Assembly: GCA_017552965.1 (NCBI GenBank)
Contig: JAFZNQ010000112.1
Span: forward strand, 1-45,652
Source of the DNA: Abditibacteriota bacterium
GTDB lineage: Bacteria; Armatimonadota; UBA5829
Direction of reading: 5' to 3'
DNA: 45,652 nucleotides
Below, one piece after another: positions 32,748 through 39,923 of the stretch (within the stretch, counting starts at the first letter, position 1; each line of letters starts with the position of its first letter). A program made the position numbers and the translations under genes. Below the pieces are notes generated by a model, which was not told the origin of the DNA, did no database searches, and worked only from the letters and a program-made list of their open reading frames with translations.

Positions 32748-33368
32748 TTACATTACGCTCTGTACCCACTCTCTGACGGCGCTCTCTTCGGGCTGCTCCT
32801 CAAACCGGATGCCCTCCTTCCAGTCGCCCTTGCCTGCGGCCCGCTCCAGAAGGCTGCCGCTTTGGCCCAGGCCCACGTGGGTGGAGGTGCAGAAGGGGAT
32901 GACTATCTTGCCTCCGAAGTCGTTGGCCTTCACAAAGGTGGTGACTGCCCAGGGGGCTTCGCCGTACCATATGGGATAGCCTATGAACACTGTGTCATAG
33001 CTGTCCCAGTCGGCTGCTGTCTTCTCCTTGAGCTCCATATCCTGCAGAGCGGGATCCTGGTGCTGCTTGTTCACCCGGCTCTCGGGGTCCCGCCAGTTCA
33101 GGTCCGCTTCGGTGTAGGGCTCGGAGACCTCTATCTCAAACAGAGCGCCGCCGGTCTCGCCGGCTATGAGCTCCGCCACTCTCCGGGTGTTGCCCGTGCA
33201 GGAAAAATATACAATGAGGGGCTTTTTCGCCTCCGCCGCCTTGTCAGACGGGAGGGGCTCAGGTTTGCCCGCAAGCTCGGGCGCGCCGTTAGGCTTTTCC
33301 TTGCCGTTGCAGGCGGAAAGTCCGATGAGTATCGCCAAAGCTGCCAGTATCGCCAAAAAGGTCTTCAT
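32748..33368 (-). CDS. Lipoprotein flavodoxin
   Basis: A 206-residue protein with a lipoprotein signal (lipobox LSAC, Cys near residue 20), a short charged linker and a flavodoxin domain. The FMN-phosphate loop is visible (YFSCTGNTRRVAELIA), followed by DTVFIGYPIWYGEAPW and a strand with PFCTSTH. An FMN electron carrier anchored outside the cytoplasm is unusual; it may serve extracytoplasmic reduction. AAGGAG precedes the ATG. It has its own promoter and terminator and so forms a single-gene unit. Confidence 0.9.
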   Translation of the reverse strand: MKTFLAILAALAILIGLSACNGKEKPNGAPELAGKPEPLPSDKAAEAKKPLIVYFSCTGNTRRVAELIAGETGGALFEIEVSEPYTEADLNWRDPESRVNKQHQDPALQDMELKEKTAADWDSYDTVFIGYPIWYGEAPWAVTTFVKANDFGGKIVIPFCTSTHVGLGQSGSLLERAAGKGDWKEGIRFEEQPEESAVREWVQSVM

Positions 33369-33415
33369 GGGGTGTACTCCTTGTCTCCGGCGCCTTGGCG
33401 CCGGGTGTTTTTCTC

Positions 33416-33444
33416 ATTATAACCCATTTGGCCGCCTTTTGCAA
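33416..33444 (-). promoter_or_regulatory. Promoter TTGCAA-17-TATAAT for the flavodoxin gene
   Basis: The minus strand shows TTGCAA (33444-33439), a 17-base spacer and TATAAT (33421-33416), about 48 bases before the ATG at 33368. Confidence 0.75.
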
Positions 33445-33469
33445 CAGGCCTGCCGGGCGCCGGCTCCCG

Positions 33470-34372
33470 TCAGGAGCCGCTCCTTTCGGGAAATGAGACG
33501 AAGAGGCTCCGGCCGAAGGCGTCCGTCACTGAGTGATATTCCATGCAGAGATAAAAGGTCCACTTGCCTGTCCACCGGGAATAAGCGGCGTTGAAGCCGG
33601 TGATGCGCCCTCTGACGGTCACCTGCTCATTGTTCGCGGCGTATCCGGACTCGGAGGGCCGGTCCGGCTCCCGGCATATGATAAGGACCTCTGTATTCGC
33701 GGGGACGCTGGCTACAGTCAGGCAAAACTCCCCGGATACGGGCAGGGCGGCGCCGCTGTCTTCGCCGAAGAGGTCACAGGACAACAGTATGCGTCCCGTG
33801 ACGGCTGTGTTCAGAGCCTCCGGCAGGATATACTCGTCATACCAGCGGGGCAGCAGCCGCCGCTCCGGGTTAAGCTCCGCAGCGCGGGCCTCCGGCACCA
33901 GCATGTCCAGTATTTTCCCGGCTTCGTCAGAGGTCAGAGGCTCCAAAAGCCCCGTCTTGTCCGTCTCGTCCCGCAGGGCCGGGTCCGTCAAATGTCGACT
34001 GAGGCGGCTCATGAAGTCCATATTTGCATCTTCCCACTCCGCTTCGGAGAGAGAAAAGTTGACCCAATGATCCGGGAGGACCAGACAATGGCTGTCGGAA
34101 AAAGCCTCTATATGCCCTATGGCGTTGATCCTGCCCGTGCCGTCTGCCATGAGCAGGCGCCCGGACTGCTGCAGCATACGGGCCAGCCGGACCATTTCGG
34201 CCCCGGAGGCCGGTCCGGCCTCCGGGTCTCTCAGCTTTGCCGCAAGGCGGTCGTCAAAGGGGCAGCGTATCTCGCCGGCCGGCCGGAGCGTCCGGACCAG
34301 AAACCAGACGATGCTGCCGTCGGCTTTCAGCCGCTCCAGCACCCGGGCGGTCAGGGGTGTGTTTCTCGTCAT
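33470..34372 (-). CDS. IGRIEA-module paralogue 1 (most divergent copy)
   Basis: A 300-residue soluble protein without signal or membrane segments, of unknown function. It has the layout of its neighbours: an N-terminal T-x(6)-L unit leading to WFLVRTLRPAGEIRCPFDD, the family core reading INAIGHIEAFSDSHCLVLPD near residues 83-102, and a C-terminal strand pattern VTVRGRITGF followed by WTFYLCMEY. That last part resembles an OB-like barrel. The core lacks the Tyr and Trp seen in other copies, so this is the least conserved member. Its ATG overlaps the preceding paralogue's stop (ATGA). It is the last gene of the downstream operon. Confidence 0.8.
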   Translation of the reverse strand: MTRNTPLTARVLERLKADGSIVWFLVRTLRPAGEIRCPFDDRLAAKLRDPEAGPASGAEMVRLARMLQQSGRLLMADGTGRINAIGHIEAFSDSHCLVLPDHWVNFSLSEAEWEDANMDFMSRLSRHLTDPALRDETDKTGLLEPLTSDEAGKILDMLVPEARAAELNPERRLLPRWYDEYILPEALNTAVTGRILLSCDLFGEDSGAALPVSGEFCLTVASVPANTEVLIICREPDRPSESGYAANNEQVTVRGRITGFNAAYSRWTGKWTFYLCMEYHSVTDAFGRSLFVSFPERSGS

Positions 34373-35202
34373 AGCCCTGTCCTCCCCCGGTCCAGATAAT
34401 CCAGGACCGCTGGCGGTCCCGGGGTGATGCGGGAGGGGGCTATATCCACGTCTATATGCACCACCAGCCTGGCGTCGGCGCTGTAGTGGTCGGAATAACG
34501 GCAGCCCGTGATCTGCCCCTCCACGGTCACAGAGTCGCCCACGGACAGGTCCCGGCCGCCGAGGTCCGCGTCGGAGCGGCAGGTGAGGGTGATGTTGACG
34601 CCTCTGTCCCTGGCGCAGGATACCCGCAGCAGGTCTCTCTCCGTGTCAAGGGATGTGACAAAGCCCCGGGCCCGGAAAGCCTCCCCCTTCAGCTCGTTGG
34701 CGCTGACCTGAAAGGCCCGGCACAGAAGGGAGGTGATGCCCCAGAAGGAAAAGTCGGCGTATTCGGCGCCGGCGGCGCTTTTGCGCAGCAGGGCTCCGGC
34801 AGTCCGGCGGGTGATAAGGCACACCCCGGACCTGTCAAAGCAGTCCAGGCGGAGACGGCCGGCGTGGGGATAGTGGTAGTCCAGCACCACCCAAATATAG
34901 CGGCAGGATACGGCTTCCACCCGCCCTATGCCGTACACCGAGCCGGACCTGTCCGCCATGAACACCCTGTATCCACGGTCTTCCAGAGTGACGCCCGTAT
35001 CCTCTATGATGGGGCCGCTTTCCGCGAGGGCGTAGAGGCTGTCTTCTTCCGGGCCGGCGGCCTGCTCCCGGCAAAAGGGGGCTGTGTTGGGGAGCCTCTG
35101 CTCCAGAGCCCCGTTGTCGCACCGCAGACACATCCATTTGAGGGCGGTGTCCGCCGCCAGCTCCGAGATGATCTCTCGTGTAATGGGTCGTACTTCTTTC
35201 AT
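34369..35202 (-). CDS. IGRIEA-module paralogue 2
   Basis: A 277-residue soluble protein of the same unrecognised family. N-terminal ITREIISELAAD and KWMCLRCDNG, family core RVFMADRSGSVYGIGRVEAV followed by RYIWVVLDYHY (about residues 78-114), then a helical middle and a C-terminal OB-like strand pattern (GDSVTVEGQITGC). It is separated from the upstream paralogue by a perfect 14-bp hairpin and overlaps the downstream one by four bases. AAGGAG-type sites precede its ATG. Confidence 0.8.
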   Translation of the reverse strand: MKEVRPITREIISELAADTALKWMCLRCDNGALEQRLPNTAPFCREQAAGPEEDSLYALAESGPIIEDTGVTLEDRGYRVFMADRSGSVYGIGRVEAVSCRYIWVVLDYHYPHAGRLRLDCFDRSGVCLITRRTAGALLRKSAAGAEYADFSFWGITSLLCRAFQVSANELKGEAFRARGFVTSLDTERDLLRVSCARDRGVNITLTCRSDADLGGRDLSVGDSVTVEGQITGCRYSDHYSADARLVVHIDVDIAPSRITPGPPAVLDYLDRGRTGL

Positions 35203-35233
35203 ATCTTCTCCTTTGACGCTCCTTTCAATGCGA

Positions 35234-35265
35234 CGGAAAGGGGCGGCAGACGCCGCCCCTTTCCG
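35234..35265 (-). terminator. Perfect 14-bp hairpin inside the paralogue operon (attenuator or RNA-processing site)
   Basis: CGGAAAGGGGCGGC (35234-35247) pairs perfectly with 35252-35265 around the loop AGAC. It lies between two paralogous genes. There is no T-run on the minus strand (TCGCATTG follows), so it is more likely a partial attenuator or a stabiliser of the upstream transcript than a full terminator. Confidence 0.6.
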
Positions 35266-35272
35266 CAGGCCT

Positions 35273-36127
35273 TTATTCCCCGGATCTGACCAGGTCGTGC
35301 AGGGTCAGCTCGAAGCGGGCCCGCCTGCCGAAGCTCAGGTCCGTCCCGGTCAGCAGCCCCGACACCTCCACCGGGTCTCCCCGGCGCAGAGCCCTTGCCT
35401 TGGCCAGCAGGGCGCTGTCCGAGGGGTCGAAGACGCAGGAAAAGACGGCGCCGGCGTCTTCGCCAAAGGCTTCGATCTCCAGCTGCGCAAAACTTCTGCG
35501 GTCGTCCCAGCCGGTGCGTTCCCGATAGTCTTCGGCTATGCCGCAGACTCTGATGAGCCTGTCTGCCGACAGATCGGGGACGTTTCCCAGGTCAAAGGCC
35601 ATATCGTCCGATACCCAGTCGTCTTCGAACCGGAGGGCGCTGCAGGCCTTTTCTTCGCAAAGGCTATCCGCTGCGTCAAGCAGCCTGCGGGCGGCGGCTT
35701 CGGATAATTCCATGAAGCCAGCCCCACTCAGATCGCGGTCCTCGTCTTCGGAGAAGGCGGAGCTCACGTCCGGACAGTCCTCGGTGAAGAAGTCCGGGAC
35801 AGCCCATATATAGCGGTCCGAGGCGGCTTCGATGCGGCCTATGGCGTAGAGGGCTGCTTTTCTCTCGGTGTCGCGCGTTTGCAGGGGACAGAGGAAAAAC
35901 ACCCGGCTGCCGGCCAGCTGCGGCGCGATGACGCTCCAGTCGGAGTCCGTCTCCTGCCCATAGCAGATGATCTCCGATATCCGGCGTCTGCGGAAGCCCC
36001 TGTCGTCAAGGGAAAGGCACACCTCTTTCAGAGGGGCGCTGCAAAAGACAGCGAAGCTGCGTTCGCTGCGTTCGTTTCTCAGCCGATCTATATCTTCGGC
36101 GGTGATGAAGGTGACGTTGCGTGTCAT
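35273..36127 (-). CDS. IGRIEA-module paralogue 3 (matches C-half of the fused gene)
   Basis: A 284-residue soluble protein. N-terminal FITAEDIDRLRNERSERSFAVFCSAPLKEVCLSL, core LAGSRVFFLC and LYAIGRIEAASDRYIWAVPDFF, helical middle, and a C-terminal OB-like pattern GDPVEVSGLLTG. The second half of the gene at 39920-41581 has the same order of motifs (RQFAVYSPAPLGEVCIPL, LVGSRVFMVC, LYAVGHIEAASDRYMWAIPDFY, GDPAEVRGELRQ), so the two are closer to each other than to other copies. The start at 36127 follows AAAGGAG; the longer frame to 36316 shadows the upstream gene. Confidence 0.82.
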   Translation of the reverse strand: MTRNVTFITAEDIDRLRNERSERSFAVFCSAPLKEVCLSLDDRGFRRRRISEIICYGQETDSDWSVIAPQLAGSRVFFLCPLQTRDTERKAALYAIGRIEAASDRYIWAVPDFFTEDCPDVSSAFSEDEDRDLSGAGFMELSEAAARRLLDAADSLCEEKACSALRFEDDWVSDDMAFDLGNVPDLSADRLIRVCGIAEDYRERTGWDDRRSFAQLEIEAFGEDAGAVFSCVFDPSDSALLAKARALRRGDPVEVSGLLTGTDLSFGRRARFELTLHDLVRSGE

Positions 36128-36137
36128 AGCATCTCCT

Positions 36138-36923
36138 TTATATAGTCTCATCCGCAGCCTCGCCGCAGGGGGTGACGCTGCAGTCCGCGAGCCGGATCTC
36201 CAGGGTCCGGCTCTCCTTGCCGTCTTCTTCCTCGCTGATGCGGGTCCGCATGCGGGCCAGCCGGCCTTCCACGACGACGCAGTCTCCCTCGGAGAGAGAC
36301 TGCCCGGGGTCAGCATGGAAAACGACCCTCATGTCCTCGCCGGCGATGACGCAGCGTCTCCCGTGTACGCCGGTGACGGCGCCTTCCACGCGGAAATGCT
36401 GAGGGGCCAGCCGGTCTGCGAGCCGGTTGTCCATGTCCGCAAGGCTTTCGGAGGTAAAGTCGGTATAGACGTGGACGCCGTCAAAGGGCTCTATGCAGTC
36501 CAGTATCTCCTCCGCCGCAGTCCTGGTGACAAAACCGTCGCGGGTCCAGAAGTCGGAAAAAGGCTTCTCGATATAATAATCCAGCACTACCCAGAAATAC
36601 CGGTCCGAAGCCGCCTCTATACGGCCTATGCCGTAGATGCCTTCCGAGCCGTCCATGAACACCCTGCAGGCAGGGTAGTCCCGGAGGAGCTCTGCCTTGA
36701 CGGCGTTCTTGTCGGGCTTGTTTACGCTGTCGCGCAGCAGGCCGCTCTCTATGAGGCTGTTCTGCTCTTCGCTCAGAGCGTCCGCTATGTCGCCCGCGAT
36801 CTCGTCCGTGTCAAAGCGGCATACGGCTTCGTTGTTGCGGCAGCCGAGCATAAGCCATTTGGCGCCGGACGCCAGCCGCAGGGCTGCCAGGTCTTCGGCA
36901 GTCAGGGATCTGAAGTTTATCAT
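36138..36923 (-). CDS. IGRIEA-module paralogue 4 (matches N-half of the fused gene)
   Basis: A 261-residue soluble protein, first gene of the downstream operon. N-terminal LTAEDLAALRLASGAKWLMLGCRNN, core CRVFMDGSEGIYGIGRIEAA then RYFWVVLDYY, a conserved VHVYTDFTSESLADM segment, and a C-terminal OB-like GDCVVVEGRLARM. The first half of the fused gene has the same series (LTAADAAALR, AKWLILRCED, YRVFMTNWCGVYAIGRIEAV, AHVYAELTPERLNDL, GDRAAAEGRL). GGAG precedes the ATG at 36923. A long leader of about 360 bases lies upstream and carries the conserved element. Confidence 0.82.
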   Translation of the reverse strand: MINFRSLTAEDLAALRLASGAKWLMLGCRNNEAVCRFDTDEIAGDIADALSEEQNSLIESGLLRDSVNKPDKNAVKAELLRDYPACRVFMDGSEGIYGIGRIEAASDRYFWVVLDYYIEKPFSDFWTRDGFVTRTAAEEILDCIEPFDGVHVYTDFTSESLADMDNRLADRLAPQHFRVEGAVTGVHGRRCVIAGEDMRVVFHADPGQSLSEGDCVVVEGRLARMRTRISEEEDGKESRTLEIRLADCSVTPCGEAADETI

Positions 36924-37283
36924 GTGATACTCCTTAAAAAGTTGTCGTTATTGCAGACGGGTCTGCAAAGGTGGGTGCCTGTAACTCGGTAGATGGTGTG
37001 TGTCTCGCTATAGGCGCGGCCTCCTGTATCCGTGGGCCCCGGTCAAAAGCGGTCCTCCTGCCGGGCGGCAAAGGCCGTCCGCAGCAGCGCCTGCCCGAAG
37101 GGCTCCGTAATTCTACTGTGACTGTGATGCTCCGATACGCAGACCAGAGTCCTGCGCACCGCAAAGAAAAGGGGATAAAGGGATCAAAAGGATGATCGGC
37201 AGCTTCTCTGCAGCCTGCGGCTGCAGACACCCCTATATTAGTTGGCTGGTCCGGGACAGTGCCCTCCGGCCGGCAGGCCGGAC
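36924..37283 (-). other. Long leader (~360 bases) of the downstream paralogue operon
   Basis: No credible gene lies in this stretch. If transcription starts near 37278 from the TATAAT at 37289-37284, the RNA has a 5' leader of about 355 bases. It opens with a small hairpin (CCGGCC 37266-37271 with GGCCGG 37276-37281), then the conserved element at 37161-37255. The rest (36930-37160) has mixed composition with no clear structure or ORF that I could support. Confidence 0.5.
37161..37255 (-). ncRNA. Conserved leader element, copy A (candidate structured RNA)
   Basis: On the minus strand: CCCGGACCAGCCAACTAATA (37255-37236), then GGGG and a perfect 9-bp stem-loop (37227-37219 with 37215-37207, stem TCTGCAGCC/GGCTGCAGA, loop of three), then AGAAG, and a pyrimidine-rich tail with ATCCC and TATCCCC words to about 37161. 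Copy B at 42756-42861 has the same flanks in the same order around a different stem. Conservation of flanks with a change of stem that keeps pairing is what a functional RNA would show, but two copies are few. Confidence 0.6.
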
Positions 37284-37294
37284 ATTATATTATA
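37284..37294 (-). promoter_or_regulatory. Overlapping TATAAT boxes before the downstream paralogue operon
   Basis: The minus strand has two overlapping TATAAT hexamers (37294-37289 and 37289-37284). No strong -35 is visible; a T-rich hexamer (TTTTTC) stands about 17 bases upstream. No clear terminator separates this promoter from the upstream operon ending at 37384, so read-through is possible. Confidence 0.5.
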
Positions 37295-37383
37295 CGCATG
37301 GGCGGGGAAAAATATACCCGGAAAATGCGTTTTTTTCGGCGGCGGGAGCTTTTTTTGCGCCGGCGGCCCCGATGCCTGCCGGG

Positions 37384-38478
37384 TCAAAAATAATAGCCGC
37401 CAAAAGAACCATAGAAATAGGCCTTGACCTTGTCCCCCAGATCAGCTGTGACCTCTCCGAAGGAGGCTCTGAAATCTATGACGGTCAGCCTGAGGGTCCC
37501 CGCTCCGGCAAGCCTGCGCAGGTCGTCGGGCACCAGGTCCTCCGCGGGCAAGCCCCGCTCTTCCAGCCTCCCCGCGATGTCGGCGAGGACCCTGGCCAAC
37601 ACCTCCACGCGCAGGTTCAGGCTGTCGGTGGTCAGGTTGAGCCGGTCCGCCCAGTCCTTGTAGTTCAGCCAGGCTTTGTCCGTGGTGTGCCTTTTGAAGG
37701 CTCCCACGTACACATGCGCTCCTCCGGCTATAAGGGCGTTGATCTCCTCTTCTTCCCGGGCGAGCCCGTTCGTTGTGTTGAGGGCGGGCCTGTCTATGAG
37801 CCTCAGCAGGACTCCGATATAACCGCATATAAAGGTCATGAGGACGGTCCTGCTGCCCTGCTTTATACCCGTGAGCCCGAGGATCTCCGGGACCAGCGGG
37901 TCGGCGTCTTCGGTGAAATAGCGTTTGCCCGCGTAGGCCGCGGGGCCTTCTTGGTCGCTGTCCGGCACGGCTATGAGGAAGACCACGGAGCTTTTGTTCC
38001 AGAGGACCACGTCCGCCATGCCGGTCTTTCCCCGGAAGGGAGAGGGGTTCCGGAAGCCGAAGGCCGTCTTGTCGGAGGTGAACCGGGTATTGAGTCTGTT
38101 CCTCTGATAAAGCTGCAGGCTATTAATGTCCCGATGAAAATACAGCAGCTCGTCCAAAGGGAGCGATTTGGCCTTTTCCAGGGCGGCGGCGTTTGCCGGG
38201 TCAGCCTGTATGAGCTGACAGTATTTGCGGACAAAGGCGTCCGTGTCTTCTATGTCGAACACTTGCGCCAGGCCCTTTGCCGCCTCCTGGTGGTCTCCCT
38301 CGGCGGCCCTGGCCAGATAAGGCTTGACGGCCTTCTTCAGGCTCTTGGTGGAACGGAAGGGGTCCAGCAGATCCAAAAGGTCCGGGATCACCGCTTGGGG
38401 ATAGGCCGCCCGCCTTCTTTTTTCTGCTTTCCACGCGTTAAACCGATCCCCCAATTCCCTGGGGCTGATGCTTGCCAT
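37384..38478 (-). CDS. FGFRNPS/EEEEINALIAGGA-family protein, copy 1
   Basis: A 364-residue soluble protein of unknown function. Shared landmarks with the gene at 41651-42712 appear in the same order: a helical N-terminal region, LPLDELLYFHRD, then FTSDKTAFGFRNPSPFRGKT and DVVLWNKSSVVFLIA, a C-terminal NTTNGLAREEEEINALIAGGAHVYVG, and a helical tail (LNLRVEVLARVLADIAGRLEERG, VPDDLRRL). The run of acidic residues and the GKT are not a recognisable Walker or nuclease site. GGGAGGAAAGC precedes the ATG. It is the last gene of the upstream operon, 53 bases after the gene ending at 38532. Confidence 0.8.
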   Translation of the reverse strand: MASISPRELGDRFNAWKAEKRRRAAYPQAVIPDLLDLLDPFRSTKSLKKAVKPYLARAAEGDHQEAAKGLAQVFDIEDTDAFVRKYCQLIQADPANAAALEKAKSLPLDELLYFHRDINSLQLYQRNRLNTRFTSDKTAFGFRNPSPFRGKTGMADVVLWNKSSVVFLIAVPDSDQEGPAAYAGKRYFTEDADPLVPEILGLTGIKQGSRTVLMTFICGYIGVLLRLIDRPALNTTNGLAREEEEINALIAGGAHVYVGAFKRHTTDKAWLNYKDWADRLNLTTDSLNLRVEVLARVLADIAGRLEERGLPAEDLVPDDLRRLAGAGTLRLTVIDFRASFGEVTADLGDKVKAYFYGSFGGYYF

Positions 38479-38531
38479 GCTTTCCTCCCTATACCAATTG
38501 CTTATGCGTAATCCGCAGCAGGATAATTCCG

Positions 38532-39923
38532 CTAACGGTAGTAATAAAACAGACCTTTCAGTTGCTTTACTGTCTCTGCGACTTGTTCCCGGGGCTGCCC
38601 CTTCATGCCCCTGAGCCTGTCGGGATTCAGTATCCAGAAAGCGCGGGAACGGTTATAGCCCCCTATGCACAGATCGGCAACGGAATCACTGTACCGCTCG
38701 TCTGCGGATATCCTGAAAAGCCTTTTCCCGGGGCGGGCCATAAAGGCCTGCAGCACCTTTTCCGGCTCTGTGCGCATATCGCCCGGGCAATATGAGGTCC
38801 CTTCGCTCACGGGAGCCCCTGAGGGGTCCGTGGCGTCCCGGGTGTAGTATATATGCGCCTTGCCCCGGCAGTCCGCCAGCAAGACCTTTTCCTGTCCGTA
38901 TCTCTCCGCCAGGCCTATGGCCAGACCGTGCAGATACTCTTCATCCTCTGGTCCGGAGCAGAGCGCGGTCACGATCTCCTTGTCAATATTATCCCGGCCG
39001 AATATCCGGGAGCCCACAGGGTCCAGCCGGCAGCTGTATGCCTCATCCAGCATCCATCTGCGCATGGCCTCCCGGTCTTCCGGTTCCCGAGGAGTCTCTC
39101 TGTCTCCGTCTTCTGCCCCGGAGTCATATGAGCCGAACAGGGAGAACGTGTCAAGGCGGGCAAAACCGGCCAGCATCTGCAGCTCTTTGGTCATCTGTCT
39201 GTTCCGGAGCTCCGGCCCCTGTCCCCAGGCGGACACCAGAGCCATAGGCTCCCCTTTTTCGAGATGCCCGGAGAGGGCTTTCAGGGCGCTGCCGCAGACG
39301 GGATATTGGGCAAACAGGCCGCAAAACGGGGCGTCGTTCCACAGAAACGTCTCTGCGGGGAATTCGTCGTCGCAGGCTCCGGAGATGAGCCCGGCAAACA
39401 GCCTCGGGTCCTCCAGAAAACGGTTCAGGTCATGATATACGTAAACTCCCCAGGAATTGGGGCTCTCGGCCCTTGCTTCATAGTTGTAATAATCCCGCTG
39501 CGTAAGCCCGAAATTGTCGCGCAGATACAGGCGGACCATTTCCGTGAGGATCTTCGCAGGAGCATCGCAGTCGAGACTGACCTTCATGCGGAGCACCCCC
39601 ATATCCGAGGGGATAAAGCCGCCCCTCTCTATACGGGCCTCCTTCAAGGGTTCCACGGAAAAGGTGAGGACCCTGTCCGCATAGAGCCTGTAGAGATCCC
39701 TCTCGTACTCGATACGGGTCCCGTCCGCAGCGTAAAACCACTCCCGGGGCAGTTCATCGGGAAAAAAGGGGAATTGCACCTCGCCCTTGAGCCCCATGAT
39801 GTGAAACCGTTTGCGCCTGTAGCGGCGGTCTATAGAGTCCCGCAGCATTTCCGTGTCGATCGCTTTGTGCTTCAGCAGTGTCAGAGCCTTCTCCGAAGCG
39901 TCTTCTGGTATAGTGTATATCAT
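38532..39923 (-). CDS. Unrecognised protein of the accessory cluster (single copy)
   Basis: A 463-residue soluble, acidic protein, with no signal peptide or membrane helix and no motif I recognise. The N-terminal third is rich in aromatic and charged residues (RRYRRKRFHIMGLKGEVQFPF). The C-terminal part has strand-like stretches (KVLLADCRGKAHIYYTRD, KRLFRISADERYSDSVADLC) and ends LKGLFYYYR. Unlike the other families here it has no paralogue in the window. The ATG overlaps the stop of the fused IGRIEA gene by four bases (ATGA), so the two are probably translated together. Confidence 0.75.
   Translation of the reverse strand: MIYTIPEDASEKALTLLKHKAIDTEMLRDSIDRRYRRKRFHIMGLKGEVQFPFFPDELPREWFYAADGTRIEYERDLYRLYADRVLTFSVEPLKEARIERGGFIPSDMGVLRMKVSLDCDAPAKILTEMVRLYLRDNFGLTQRDYYNYEARAESPNSWGVYVYHDLNRFLEDPRLFAGLISGACDDEFPAETFLWNDAPFCGLFAQYPVCGSALKALSGHLEKGEPMALVSAWGQGPELRNRQMTKELQMLAGFARLDTFSLFGSYDSGAEDGDRETPREPEDREAMRRWMLDEAYSCRLDPVGSRIFGRDNIDKEIVTALCSGPEDEEYLHGLAIGLAERYGQEKVLLADCRGKAHIYYTRDATDPSGAPVSEGTSYCPGDMRTEPEKVLQAFMARPGKRLFRISADERYSDSVADLCIGGYNRSRAFWILNPDRLRGMKGQPREQVAETVKQLKGLFYYYR

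Noticed and set aside
36975-37050. tRNA-like D-arm words (AACTCGGTAGATGG) followed by GGTCAAAAGC
   Set aside because: No acceptor stem pairing, no proper anticodon arm and a poor T-loop; judged a chance match.
37236-37255. Integron attC-type core (GTTGGCT near a stem-loop)
   Set aside because: The bases do not fit the GTTRRRY/RYYYAAC core, and no integrase or cassette array is visible; treated as part of the shared leader element.
37384-38478. GKT in the FGFRNPS family as a Walker A motif
   Set aside because: The surrounding residues (FRGKTG, LRGKTD) lack the GxxxxGK[ST] spacing and no Walker B is seen.
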